The position numbers and the translations under genes are program-made. From Streptomyces sp. NBC_00442 (GTDB lineage: Bacteria; Actinomycetota; Actinomycetes; Streptomycetales; Streptomycetaceae), in the NCBI RefSeq assembly GCF_036014195.1, contig NZ_CP107918.1, positions 4,154,001-4,218,000 on the forward strand: 64,000 bases of DNA, written 5' to 3'. Below the pieces are notes generated by a model, which worked only from the letters and a program-made list of their open reading frames with translations, was not told the DNA's origin and ran no database searches. Shown piece by piece: positions 49,250-57,939 of this stretch (the stretch's first letter is position 1; each line of letters begins with the position of its first letter).

Positions 49250-51565
49250 TCAGGCGGGCGTGTCCTCCAGGAGGTTGACGCCGACACCCTCGAAGACCTC
49301 CTCGTGGTCGTCGGCCGAGAGCAGATAGGCCTGGGCCTCGCCGACGTGGAAGTACATGCCGTGCAGCGCGAGCGTGCCCGCGGCGAGCGCGCGCGCCACC
49401 GACTCGTGCCGGCGCAGGTGCTCCAACTGCTGGACCACATTGGTCAGGCAGAGCTGCTCCACGGCGTCGGCCGGCAGCCGGCCGGCGATCCGGGCCCACG
49501 CGTGGCTGCGGCTCGCCATCCGCTCAAGACTCGGGCCGCCGTGCCGCAGCCAGCGGCGCAACGGCGTCATCGGCGCTCCTTGTCTGCCGTTGAGCAGCGC
49601 CGTCATCGCACCGCAGCCGGAGTGGCCGCACACGGTGATCGACTGGACCTGGAGGATGTCGACGGCGTACTCGATGGCCGCCGCCACCGACTCGTCGCCG
49701 CCCTCCTCGCCCGGCGGCGGCACCAGGTTGCCGATGTTGCGCACCGTGAACAGGTCACCCGGGCCGCTTGAGGTGATCATGCTGGTGACGACGCGGGAAT
49801 CGGCGCAGGTGATGAAGAGCTGCTGCGGGCGCTGCCCCTCGCGGGCGAGCCGGGCCAGCTCCTCACGCACCAGGGGGGCCGTATTGCGCTGGAACGAGCT
49901 GAGCCCGCTGGCCAGTTGATGGCCGTGGGTGCGTTGCTGCGGCTGGTCGTGGCAGTGGTGGTTGCGCCACGGGGTCCACGGGCGGCAGCAGGCGTGCGCC
50001 GTGGCGGCGGGCTCGGCGATCCTGCCCCCGGCGCGCGTGGTGACCCGCGCGCTGCCGCCCCGCGCCTGGTGCGCGTTCTGCCAGCCCTGCAACGCCTCGA
50101 AGGCGGCGTGATCCATGAACGATCCGTCCAACTCCACGATGGTGTCCGCTCCTTGGGGAACATGGCCGAGCGTCCGGGTCAGCCGGGGCACGGCGAGAAA
50201 CGTCAACTGGCCGCGGGCGCGCACCAGATAGGTGCCGTCCGCCTCCTGCTGTGCGGTGATACGGGTACGCGAAAGGCGGTGCAGCGCCACCGCGACGGCG
50301 ACGGCGATTCCCAGGACGACTCCTTGCAGGACGCCCAGGACGAGCACTCCGCCGACGGATGCCACATAAACCAGGAACTCGCGGTGTTTGTGGACGTTGC
50401 GGATGTGCGCGAAGTTGACCATCTGGATGCCGACCATCATGACCAGGGCGGCGAGCGCGGCCAGCGGGATCCACTCCAGCACGGAGACCAGCAGCCCGGC
50501 CGCGAGCAGCACCCACACGCCGTGCAGCACCGTCGAGGCGCGGCCGGTCGCGCCCGCGCGGACGTTGGCGCTGCCGCGCACCGCGCCGCCGGAGACGGGC
50601 ATGCCGCCGACGAGCCCGGACACGGCGTTGGCGATGCCCTGGCCGCGCAGTTCGCGGTCGAGGTCGGCGCGCGGCACGGTGCTGCCCGGCCGCTCGGCTC
50701 CGAGGCGGTCGACGGCGACCGCGGAGAGCAGCGACTCCAGGCTGGCGACCAGGGTCACGGTCAGCACCGCGGTGACGAGCCCGAGCGCCGGGCCGTGCGG
50801 CATCTCGGGCAGGACGTGGGCGTCCCAGGAGGGCAGGTCGACGCGGGCGATCCCCGGGGCGGCGAACGCGGCGACGCCGGTGGCGACCACGACACAGGCG
50901 AGCGCGGCGGGGATGCGGCGCAGGGCCTTGCCCGTACGTCCCGGGATGCGGGGCCACAGCAGGAGGACGGCGAGGGTCAGCGCGCCGATGAGCGGTTCCG
51001 CGGGGCCGACCTGGGCGAACTGGCCGGGCAGCGCAAGGGCGTTGGCCACCGCGGAGCTCTGCGGGGAGCCGCCGAGGACGATGTGGAGCTGGGCCAGCGC
51101 GATGGCGGCCCCGATGCCGGCGAGGGTGCCGTGCACGATGGCGGGGCTGACCGCGAGGGCGGACCGTGCGGTCTTCAGGCAACCCAGCGCGATCTGGAGC
51201 AGGCCCGCGCACACGGTGATGGCGCAGCTGGTGCGCCAGCCGTACGTCTGGATCAACTCGGCCGAGACCACGGTCAGTCCGGCGGAGGGACCGCTGACCA
51301 GGAGGGGCGAGCCGCCGAGCAGTCCGGCGACGATGCCGCCGATGCCGGCGGCGATGAGGCTGGCCTCCAGCGGTGCGTCGATGGCGACGGCGAGGCCGAG
51401 CGACATCGGGACGGCGAGCAGGAACACGGTGATGGACGCCGACAGGTCGGCGCCGCGGATCCGCAAGCGGCGGCGGGGTCCGCCGGGGGCGGGCGGCTCG
51501 TGCGGCCGGCGGCCGCCGGGCGGCTGGGCCGGGTTGGTGGCGCGAGGGGGTACGCAAGCAGGCAT
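49250..51565 (-). CDS. SulP anion transporter fused to beta-carbonic anhydrase
   Basis: 771 residues from ATG at 51565, with GGAGGAGAC 8 bp upstream. Residues ~40-430 are a SulP/SLC26 transporter (SLGLAVAIDAPLEASLIAAG, LLVSGPSAGLTVV), ~435-540 a STAS domain (IVELDGSFMDHAAFEAL), a His/Pro-rich linker (CRPWTPWRNHHCHDQPQQ) follows, and ~565-765 form a beta-class carbonic anhydrase with CADSR and CGHSGCGAM providing the zinc Cys-His-Cys and the Asp-Arg dyad. The mycobacterial protein Rv3273 has the same build. It probably couples bicarbonate transport to CO2 hydration at the membrane. Divergent from the lipoprotein gene. Confidence 0.93.
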   Translation of the reverse strand: MPACVPPRATNPAQPPGGRRPHEPPAPGGPRRRLRIRGADLSASITVFLLAVPMSLGLAVAIDAPLEASLIAAGIGGIVAGLLGGSPLLVSGPSAGLTVVSAELIQTYGWRTSCAITVCAGLLQIALGCLKTARSALAVSPAIVHGTLAGIGAAIALAQLHIVLGGSPQSSAVANALALPGQFAQVGPAEPLIGALTLAVLLLWPRIPGRTGKALRRIPAALACVVVATGVAAFAAPGIARVDLPSWDAHVLPEMPHGPALGLVTAVLTVTLVASLESLLSAVAVDRLGAERPGSTVPRADLDRELRGQGIANAVSGLVGGMPVSGGAVRGSANVRAGATGRASTVLHGVWVLLAAGLLVSVLEWIPLAALAALVMMVGIQMVNFAHIRNVHKHREFLVYVASVGGVLVLGVLQGVVLGIAVAVAVALHRLSRTRITAQQEADGTYLVRARGQLTFLAVPRLTRTLGHVPQGADTIVELDGSFMDHAAFEALQGWQNAHQARGGSARVTTRAGGRIAEPAATAHACCRPWTPWRNHHCHDQPQQRTHGHQLASGLSSFQRNTAPLVREELARLAREGQRPQQLFITCADSRVVTSMITSSGPGDLFTVRNIGNLVPPPGEEGGDESVAAAIEYAVDILQVQSITVCGHSGCGAMTALLNGRQGAPMTPLRRWLRHGGPSLERMASRSHAWARIAGRLPADAVEQLCLTNVVQQLEHLRRHESVARALAAGTLALHGMYFHVGEAQAYLLSADDHEEVFEGVGVNLLEDTPA

Positions 51566-51675
51566 GGTTCCCGTCTCCTCCGGGGCAGCGCGGTCGCGGA
51601 ACGTGGGGTCGCGGCCGTGGGTCACGGCAGTGCAGCGGCGGGATTCTCAACTCTCGGTAAACGAATCGTAATGCA

Positions 51676-51693
51676 AAGTAAAGCCGCTTACTT
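51676..51693. promoter_or_regulatory. AAGTAA-N6-TTACTT dyad
   Basis: Perfect 6-bp half-sites in the A/T-rich divergent promoter region between the SulP-carbonic anhydrase and lipoprotein genes, 111 bp before the former's start. Nearby AGGGCAAAT AGGGCAATG is a short direct repeat. Operator-like; regulator unknown. Confidence 0.4.
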
Positions 51694-51847
51694 CCCATTT
51701 AGGGCAAATAGGGCAATGGTTCACTCGCTGGGGTGAATAGGCAGCTTTTCGTTCGGCTTGTCGTTCCGGTGTGCCCCACTCTGCGTGCGACTTTTGCGGC
51801 GCCGTGACGGCACTCAACGCACAGAACCGCAAGGAAGAGGTGGGCGG

Positions 51848-53146
51848 ATGATCGCCGCCACGCACGCCAAGAGGATCGCAGTCGGCGTCATCGCCGCCGC
51901 GCTGGCCGTCGGAGCCGCGGGCTGCTCCTCCGGCGCGGGCCCGGCCAAACCGGCACCCGCCGGCCGCCAGGGCGCCGCCGCCCCCAACAACGCCCCGCAT
52001 GTCATCGGGGACGGCTCGACCGCGTACACCGGGGTCCAGCCGCACCTGCTCAAGGCCACGAAGCTGCAACCGGGACAGCGGCCGCCGCAGTTCGTGGTGT
52101 TCTCCTGGGACGGCGCGGGCGAGGACAGCCAGAAGCTCTTCTCGCACTTCCGTGAGGTCGCCAAGGAGTCCAACGCGACCATGACGTACTTCCTGAGCGG
52201 CGTGTACATGCTGCCGGAGGCGAAGGCGAACCTCTACACCGCGCCCAAGCACTCCCCGGGCCACTCGGACATCGGCTTCAACGACCTCAAGGGAATCAAG
52301 GACACCGTCACCCAGGTCCGCGCGGCGTGGAAGGAGGGCAACGAGATCGGAACCCACTTCAACGGGCACTACTGCGGGCCCGACGGCGGCGTCGGCACCT
52401 GGTCGGTGGCCGAGTGGAAGAGCGAGATCGCCCAGGCCAAGTCCTTCGTGAAGAACTGGAAGACGAACTCGGGCCTCAAGGCGGAGGCGCCGCTCCCGTT
52501 CGACTACGACAAGGAGCTCGTGGGCGGCCGCACCCCCTGCCTCGAAGGCCAGAAGAACTTCGTCAAGACCGCGGGCGAACTGGGCTGGCGCTACGACACC
52601 AGCGGCGTCAACGACCAGGTGTGGCCGAAGAAGAACCCCAATGGCGTCTGGGACCTGTCGATGCAGCTGGTGCCGGTCCCGGGCCGGGAGTTCCAGACCC
52701 TGTCCATGGACTACAACTTCTACATGAACCAGTCCAACGCGATGACCGGTGACGCCGATCAGCACGAGTACTGGGGCAACCAGATGCGCGACGGCCTCCT
52801 CCAGGCCTTCGACCGCTCCTACGACGGCAACCGCGCCCCGCTGATCGTCGGCAACCACTTCGAGTCATGGAACGGCGGCGCCTACATGAAGGCCGTCGAG
52901 GAGACCATCAGGACCGTCTGCGTGAAGCGCGACGTCCACTGCGTCTCGTTCCGTCAGCTCGCGGACTGGCTGGACGCCCAGGACCCGGCCGTGCTCGCCA
53001 AGTTCCACTCGCTCAAGGTGGGCGAGGCCCCCAAGGGCGGTTGGCCGGCGCTGGAGGGCGCCCAGCCGGCGGCCCCCGCGAAGCCCGTCGCCCCGCTGAA
53101 GCCCGCGATGCCCCAGCCCGTCGTCAAGCAGGCTGCGGCTCACTGA
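51848..53146 (+). CDS. Secreted lipoprotein, polysaccharide-deacetylase-like
   Basis: 432 residues from ATG at 51848. The signal peptide ends in the lipobox AVGAAGC near residue 27, so the mature protein is lipid-anchored outside. A NodB-like domain is suggested by FVVFSWDGAGED near 80 (the Asp of motif 1), GNEIGTHFNGH near 172 (H-x3-H of motif 2) and a late HFESW (His motif). Metal-dependent removal of acyl groups from a glycan is therefore likely, though the segments are divergent. The C-terminal ~35 residues are Ala/Pro/Lys repeats (PAKPVAPLKPAMPQPV). Its last 23 bp overlap the convergent ParA-like gene. Confidence 0.85.
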   Translation: MIAATHAKRIAVGVIAAALAVGAAGCSSGAGPAKPAPAGRQGAAAPNNAPHVIGDGSTAYTGVQPHLLKATKLQPGQRPPQFVVFSWDGAGEDSQKLFSHFREVAKESNATMTYFLSGVYMLPEAKANLYTAPKHSPGHSDIGFNDLKGIKDTVTQVRAAWKEGNEIGTHFNGHYCGPDGGVGTWSVAEWKSEIAQAKSFVKNWKTNSGLKAEAPLPFDYDKELVGGRTPCLEGQKNFVKTAGELGWRYDTSGVNDQVWPKKNPNGVWDLSMQLVPVPGREFQTLSMDYNFYMNQSNAMTGDADQHEYWGNQMRDGLLQAFDRSYDGNRAPLIVGNHFESWNGGAYMKAVEETIRTVCVKRDVHCVSFRQLADWLDAQDPAVLAKFHSLKVGEAPKGGWPALEGAQPAAPAKPVAPLKPAMPQPVVKQAAAH

Positions 53147-54122
53147 CCTCGGCGATCAGTCGCTCGCTCAGGACGAAACCGGGGTCCACCTGCGCCGCCA
53201 GGTCGGCCCCGGTCTTCGCGTTGCCCCAGCTCTCCGCGTTCTTCAGGTGGAAGTGCACCATCTGCCGCGTGTAGCGCTCCCAGTCCCGGTGCACGTACGA
53301 GTCGTCCGCCGCGTCCTGCAGCGTCTGCAGGGCGAGCCGGTTGTCGGCCTCCAGGAGCTCGAAGCGGGCCGGGCGCCCCTTCTCCATGGCCCGCACCCAG
53401 TCGGAGTGGCCCACCGTGACCAGGAGGTCGTCGCCGACCTCGGCGCGCAGGAAGTCCACGTCGTCCTGACCCTGCACCTTGTTGCCGACGACCTTGAGCG
53501 CGACCCCGTAGTCCCGGGCGTACTCCTTGTACTGGCGGTAGACGGAGACGCCCTTGCGGGTCGGCTCGGCCACCAGGAACGTCATGTCGAAGCGCGTGAA
53601 CATGCCGGAGGCGAACGAGTCGGAGCCCGCCGTCATGTCGACGACGACGTACTCGTCCACGCCGTCCACCAGGTGGTTCAGGCACAGTTCGACCGCGCCG
53701 ACCTTCGAGTGGTAGCAGGCCACCCCCAGGTCGGACTCGGTGAACGGGCCGGTCGCCATCAGCCGGATGTCCCCGTCGTCCAGACCGACCCGGCGCGCGC
53801 AGGCCTCGTACACGGGGTTGGCCTCGCGCACCCGCAGCAGCCGGGAGCCGTGACCGGGCGGCGTCGTCTTGATCATCGTCTCGGTGGAGGCGATCCGCGG
53901 GTTGGTGCCGCGCAGATACTCCTTGATGAGGGGCAGGTGGGCGCCCATCGCGGGCAGCGCGGCGGCCTCCTCGTCGTCGAGCCCGAGCGCGGCCCCGAGG
54001 TGCTGGTTGATGTCGGCGTCGACCGCGACGACGGCGGCCTCGTTGGCGGTGAGGTGGCGGATGAAGAGCGAGGACAGCGTGGTCTTGCCGCTGCCGCCCT
54101 TCCCCACGAAAGCGATCTTCAT
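53124..54122 (-). CDS. ParA/MinD/CooC-type ATPase
   Basis: 332 residues from ATG at 54122 (MKIAFVGKGGSGKTTL). A deviant Walker A lies at residues 6-15, DADINQHLGAALG near 40 and VVDMTAGSDSFASG near 165. The 'VDADIN/NQ' and MTAG segments are of the CooC/nickel-insertion type more than of the chromosome-partition type. The partner is unknown; no parB, hydrogenase or CO-dehydrogenase gene lies nearby. Divergent from the Fic-like gene, with about 100 bp between starts. Confidence 0.85.
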   Translation of the reverse strand: MKIAFVGKGGSGKTTLSSLFIRHLTANEAAVVAVDADINQHLGAALGLDDEEAAALPAMGAHLPLIKEYLRGTNPRIASTETMIKTTPPGHGSRLLRVREANPVYEACARRVGLDDGDIRLMATGPFTESDLGVACYHSKVGAVELCLNHLVDGVDEYVVVDMTAGSDSFASGMFTRFDMTFLVAEPTRKGVSVYRQYKEYARDYGVALKVVGNKVQGQDDVDFLRAEVGDDLLVTVGHSDWVRAMEKGRPARFELLEADNRLALQTLQDAADDSYVHRDWERYTRQMVHFHLKNAESWGNAKTGADLAAQVDPGFVLSERLIAEVSEPQPA

Positions 54123-54224
54123 GTTCACCAACGGTAATCGCATCGTGACGTGAAGTATGCGAGCCGAGTGAAGAAGACCACTCGAAGGTGGGGCGCGGCT
54201 TGCCAACGCGTAGCCTCCTTACCT

Positions 54225-55043
54225 ATGAGTACGAACGCCGCTGACCCCCTTGTCGCCCTCGGTGGACTGCCGGGCGTCCCGGACGCCGTGGACCGTGTGC
54301 GCAAGGCCGTGGACCGGGTGTACGGGCACCGCGTGATGCGGCGCCGCAGCAACGAGATCACCTCGGAAGCGGCCCTGCGCGGAGCGCGTGGCAGTGCCGC
54401 CCTGTCCGGCGCGGACTGGGCGCTGGAGGAGGTGCGGCGGCGCACGGACTTCGGTACCGAGCCCGACGCCCGTACGGTCGGTGCCGCGCTGCGGCTGACC
54501 GCGGAGGCCGGCCAACTCCTGTCCATCTGGCGGCAGTCGCCCTTGCGCGTGCTCGCCAGGCTGCACCTGGTGGCGGCCGCGGACGCGGGCGACGCGGTGG
54601 GGCGGCCGAGGCAGGCCGGCGAATCCGTCGACGAGCCTCTGATCGAAGGTCGTCTGCCGGACGCGGACGAGGTCGCGGGCCGCCTCGAAGGGCTCTCCCG
54701 GCTGATCATCGCGGGCGGTTCGGCTCCCGCTCTGGTGACGGCCGCGATCGTGCACGGCGAACTGCTGGCACTGCGGCCCTTCTCCTCCTGCAACGGCCTT
54801 GTCGCGCGCACCGCCGAGCGGATCGTGCTGATCGGCAGCGGGCTCGACCCCAAGGCGATCTGCCCGGCCGAGGTGGGCCACGCCGAACTGGGGCGTGCGG
54901 CGTACGCGGCGGCGCTCGACGGCTATGTGTCGGGCACCCCGCAGGGGATGGCGGCCTGGATCACCCATTGCGGCAAGGCCGTCGAGCTGGGTGTGCGCGA
55001 GTCGACGGCCGTGTGCGAGGCGCTTCAGCGCGGCGCCGCGTAG
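54225..55043 (+). CDS. Fic-fold protein with degenerate active site
   Basis: 272 residues from ATG at 54225. The region AALVTAAIVHGELLALRPFSSCNGLVAR (seen in part near residue 190) aligns with the Fic core HPFxxGNGRxxR, but the catalytic His is Arg and GNGR is CNGL. AMP transfer should be lost; a binding or regulatory role is more likely. An inhibitory helix motif ((S/T)xxxE(G/N)) is not obvious. It is a core-region gene in Streptomyces as I recall, sometimes labelled 'oxidoreductase', which the sequence does not support. Confidence 0.7.
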   Translation: MSTNAADPLVALGGLPGVPDAVDRVRKAVDRVYGHRVMRRRSNEITSEAALRGARGSAALSGADWALEEVRRRTDFGTEPDARTVGAALRLTAEAGQLLSIWRQSPLRVLARLHLVAAADAGDAVGRPRQAGESVDEPLIEGRLPDADEVAGRLEGLSRLIIAGGSAPALVTAAIVHGELLALRPFSSCNGLVARTAERIVLIGSGLDPKAICPAEVGHAELGRAAYAAALDGYVSGTPQGMAAWITHCGKAVELGVRESTAVCEALQRGAA

Positions 55044-55126
55044 GGCGTGCACGCGGGTGTTCGCGAGCGCGTCCCAGGGGGTGTTCGCGTGCGGTCGCCC
55101 GCGTTTTCCCGGGCGGGAAAAGGGTT

Positions 55127-55155
55127 GCGGCGGTATCGGAGACCGATACCGCCGC
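55127..55155 (+). terminator. Terminator after the Fic-like gene
   Basis: GCGGCGGTATCGG / CCGATACCGCCGC, perfect 13-bp stem with AGA loop. Confidence 0.85.
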
Positions 55156-55432
55156 TGGCATGTTCACCGTGTTACCAAGCGTCCTCGAATGATGCCCATC
55201 AGGCCGGGATTCTCTGCCCGTTCACCTGGTGCGGCTGGCCCGTAATCGACGGGTCGACGTCGCGTGGGTGCTCGATGTCCATGCGCGGTCCGTGGGGCCG
55301 TGATTGCGTAGAAGGTGATCCTCTCGGATGTCCCAGGTCTCGCGGGCCGTTGAGTCCTTTCTACTCCCGTACGGCGAGAAGCGAAACCCCTCACCCCAGT
55401 TCTTTACTTTTAGGTTCAAACAGGGGTGAAAC

Positions 55433-55457
55433 GGACGGCTGTTTTCAGAAGCCGTCC
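55433..55457 (-). terminator. Stem-loop downstream of the HAD gene
   Basis: GGACGGCT / AGCCGTCC with a 9-nt loop, 65-90 bp beyond the HAD stop on the minus strand; A/T-rich sequence follows, as expected of an intrinsic terminator. Confidence 0.6.
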
Positions 55458-55521
55458 CTGGACGCGCCGTTCGGACCGGCCCTCTCCCTCCGGCCCGCCC
55501 CTCTTCTCGTCGCTCGCGCCC

Positions 55522-56358
55522 TCAGGCCGGGACCGAGCCGCGCTTGCGGGCGGCGTACCAGACGATCCCTGCGGTGGCCGCGGCCGCGCCGACCGCCGCC
55601 GCGGCCAGGAGCGCGGACCGGGGCGGCATGGAGAGGCCGGGCAGTCGTTGCTTGAGGCTGACCGGCCGGTTGAAGACGAGAATCGGCCATTTCCTCGCGG
55701 TGGCTTCACGGCGGAGCGCGCGGTCCGGATTGACGGCGAAGGGGTGGCCGACCGACTCCAGCATCGGGACATCGGTCGCGGAGTCGCTGTAGGCGTAGCA
55801 GCGCGCCAAGTCGTACCCCTCGGACGCGGCCAGGTCCTTGACGGCCTCGGCCTTCGTCGGCCCGTAGGCGTAGTACTCCACGTCTCCCGTGAAGCAGCCG
55901 TCCTCGCCGACCACCATGCGGGTGGCCACCACCCGGTCCGCGCCGAGCAGTTCGCCGATCGGCTCGACGACCTCGGCGCCCGAGGTCGACACGATGACCA
56001 CGTCGCGGCCCGCCGCGTGGTGCTCCTCGATGAGGGAGGCGGCCTCGTCGTAGATGATCGGGTCGATCAGGTCGTGGAGGGTCTCGGCGACGATCTCCTT
56101 GACCTGCTGGACGTTCCACCCCTTGCAGAGGGCGGACAGATACTCGCGCATCCCCTCCATCTGGTCGTGGTCGGCGCCGCCGGCGAGGAATACGAACTGC
56201 GCGTACGCAGTGCGCAGTACGGCGCGGCGGTTGATCAGCCCTCCTTGATAGAAGGACTTGCTGAAGGTCAGCGTCGACGACTTGGCAATGACTGTCTTGT
56301 CCAGGTCGAAGAAGGCGGCGGTACGCGGCAGCGAGTGGTTTTCCACGAGTCCGAGCAT
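55522..56358 (-). CDS. HAD-IB family phosphatase with C-terminal membrane anchor
   Basis: 278 residues. HAD motif I is FFDLDKTVI near residue 17 (the second Asp position is conserved), motif II is VSTSG near 122 and motif III/IV is YSDSATDVPML near 195 (S-D-S...D). This is the SerB/Cof-like IB branch also found in lysophosphatidic-acid phosphatases. One membrane helix (SALLAAAAVGAAAATAGIVWYAA) with a basic tail ends the chain, so the enzyme faces the cytoplasm at the membrane. In actinobacteria it lies beside the Ssd/Tad locus, transcribed divergently. Confidence 0.88.
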   Translation of the reverse strand: MLGLVENHSLPRTAAFFDLDKTVIAKSSTLTFSKSFYQGGLINRRAVLRTAYAQFVFLAGGADHDQMEGMREYLSALCKGWNVQQVKEIVAETLHDLIDPIIYDEAASLIEEHHAAGRDVVIVSTSGAEVVEPIGELLGADRVVATRMVVGEDGCFTGDVEYYAYGPTKAEAVKDLAASEGYDLARCYAYSDSATDVPMLESVGHPFAVNPDRALRREATARKWPILVFNRPVSLKQRLPGLSMPPRSALLAAAAVGAAAATAGIVWYAARKRGSVPA

Positions 56359-56390
56359 AGGCGCCCACCATTCGGCGTAAGCTGGGGCGC

Positions 56391-56456
56391 GTGGGTTTGC
56401 CTGAGAAGGCTCTCGGGTACACCATGGAAGTCACGGATCGTTCGCGACCGTGCTAA
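56391..56456 (+). CDS. Possible 21-residue leaderless leader peptide
   Basis: GTG at 56391 to TAA, product MGLPEKALGYTMEVTDRSRPC. A -10-like TAAGCT lies 8 bp before the GTG, so transcript and ORF could start together. A 12-bp stem-loop (56495-56529) follows 38 bp after the stop. The arrangement looks like a short attenuator-type transcript ahead of the tad operon. Confidence 0.35.
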   Translation: MGLPEKALGYTMEVTDRSRPC

Positions 56457-56494
56457 CCCGGTCCGGCTCCTCCCCCCCCGAGTCAGACCGTGGG

Positions 56495-56529
56495 GACGAC
56501 CCCCGCTCTCCCCCCCGGCGGGGGTCGTC
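56495..56529 (+). terminator. Stem-loop after the candidate leader ORF
   Basis: GACGACCCCCGC / GCGGGGGTCGTC with an 11-nt pyrimidine loop; 286 bp upstream of the ssd-like start. It may be a terminator or attenuator. Confidence 0.6.
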
Positions 56530-56814
56530 GCATGTCCAGATGCGTTTTCGAGCCTGGACCATCGCCGGACCCCCTCCTGACGCCCCTCTCCGTGGGCCTC
56601 CGTCCGGGTTCTCCATGATCACGAATCGTGACTGTGTGTAGTGGTTGCGCTGCGCTCCGGAAGTCACCGGTATAGGTGAACGGGATATTCACAACGCGCA
56701 TAGCTGTCCACAGATTTCGACCAAGATCCACATTATTTCGGGTCTCCCTCCACCGTGATTCCAGTTCGCGAAGAGCGCGGACGCAGGAATCGTAGGGAGA
56801 AGGGGGCGGAAATC

Positions 56815-57939
56815 ATGGATGGACCCATGGCTTCCGATCGGCCGCCGGGTACGCGCGGCGCTCAGGGGCGGCACGGCGGCCCGCTGATCGTGACCGAGGA
56901 CGAGGATCTGCTCGACGATCTGCTGCGGCTGTGCGCCGCGGCCGGCACCGAGCCCGAGGTGTGTCATCAGGTGCCCGCCCGCAGGGGCGGATGGGAGAGC
57001 GCGCCGCTGATCCTGGTGGGCGACGACGCGGCACCCCGGCTGCGCGGGGCGGCCCGCAGGCGCGGCGTGCTCCTGGTGGGCCGGGACCAGGACGACCCGG
57101 GCGTCTGGCAGGCGGCGGTCGAGCTCGGCGCGGACCATGTGCTGCGGCTGCCCGACGCCGAACCCTGGCTCGTCGACCGGATCGCCGACGCCGTGGAAGG
57201 TGTGGGGCGCCCCGCCCTGACCGTGGGGGTGATCGGCGGGCGCGGCGGCGCGGGCGCGTCCACGCTGGCGTGCGCCCTCGCGGTGACCGCCGCGCGCGCC
57301 GGTCGGCGCACCATGCTGATCGACGGCGACCCGCTCGGCGGCGGACTCGACGTGCTGCTCGGCGGGGAGCAGGCCGACGGCCGGCGGTGGCCGGATTTCG
57401 CCGCTTCGCGAGGACGGGTCGCCGGGGGAGCCCTGGAGGAATCCCTGCCGAGCCTGCACCGGTTGAGGGTGCTCAGCTGGGACCGGGGAGACTCGGTGGT
57501 CATCCCGGCGGAAGCGATGCGCGCGGTCCTCGCCGCGGCCCGGCGGCGAGGTGGAGTGGTCGTCGTGGACCTGCCGCGCCGGATCGACGACACGGTGGTC
57601 GAGGCCCTCGCGCAGCTCGACCTCGGGCTGCTGGTGGTACCGGCCGAACTGCGGGCGGTCGCGGCGGCCAACCGGGTCGCCTCCTCGGTCGGCATGGTGC
57701 TGCGCGATCTGCGCGCGGTCGTACGCGGCCCCTACGCGTCGGGCCTCGACGAGCAGTGGGTGGCCCAGGCGCTGGCGCTGCCCCTGGCCGGTGAACTGCC
57801 GCTGGAGCCGGGCCTGTTGGAAGCGCAGGAAAGCGGCGCGCCACCAGGGAGCGCGGCGCGCGGGCCACTGGCCAGATTCTGCGCCGCCTTCTGGGACCAG
57901 GCGCTGGCAGGCGGCCTCGCCGGGGGAGCGCCGTCATGA
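56815..57939 (+). CDS. Septum-site/CpaE-like ATPase (Ssd family), first gene of the tad operon
   Basis: 374 residues from ATG at 56815, with a GGGGG sequence 8 bp upstream. A receiver-like N-terminal domain (residues 20-130) is followed by a MinD-type ATPase with a deviant P-loop (GVIGGRGGAGASTLACALA near 140; the Lys after G-x-G is replaced by Ala-Ser, as in Ssd/CpaE proteins) and VVVVDLPRR near 248. Ssd proteins are linked to septum regulation in mycobacteria, and CpaE localises Tad machinery. The downstream genes overlap by 4 bp each. Confidence 0.88.
   Translation: MDGPMASDRPPGTRGAQGRHGGPLIVTEDEDLLDDLLRLCAAAGTEPEVCHQVPARRGGWESAPLILVGDDAAPRLRGAARRRGVLLVGRDQDDPGVWQAAVELGADHVLRLPDAEPWLVDRIADAVEGVGRPALTVGVIGGRGGAGASTLACALAVTAARAGRRTMLIDGDPLGGGLDVLLGGEQADGRRWPDFAASRGRVAGGALEESLPSLHRLRVLSWDRGDSVVIPAEAMRAVLAAARRRGGVVVVDLPRRIDDTVVEALAQLDLGLLVVPAELRAVAAANRVASSVGMVLRDLRAVVRGPYASGLDEQWVAQALALPLAGELPLEPGLLEAQESGAPPGSAARGPLARFCAAFWDQALAGGLAGGAPS

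Larger units (their letters stand above)
55044..55521. other. Interval between the Fic-like and HAD genes
   Basis: Holds the Fic-gene terminator (55127-55155) and the hairpin at 55433-55457. The middle 55.25-55.43 kb is less GC-rich than its surroundings (TCTTTACTTTTAGGTTCAAAC); I see no ORF or tRNA there. Confidence 0.5.
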
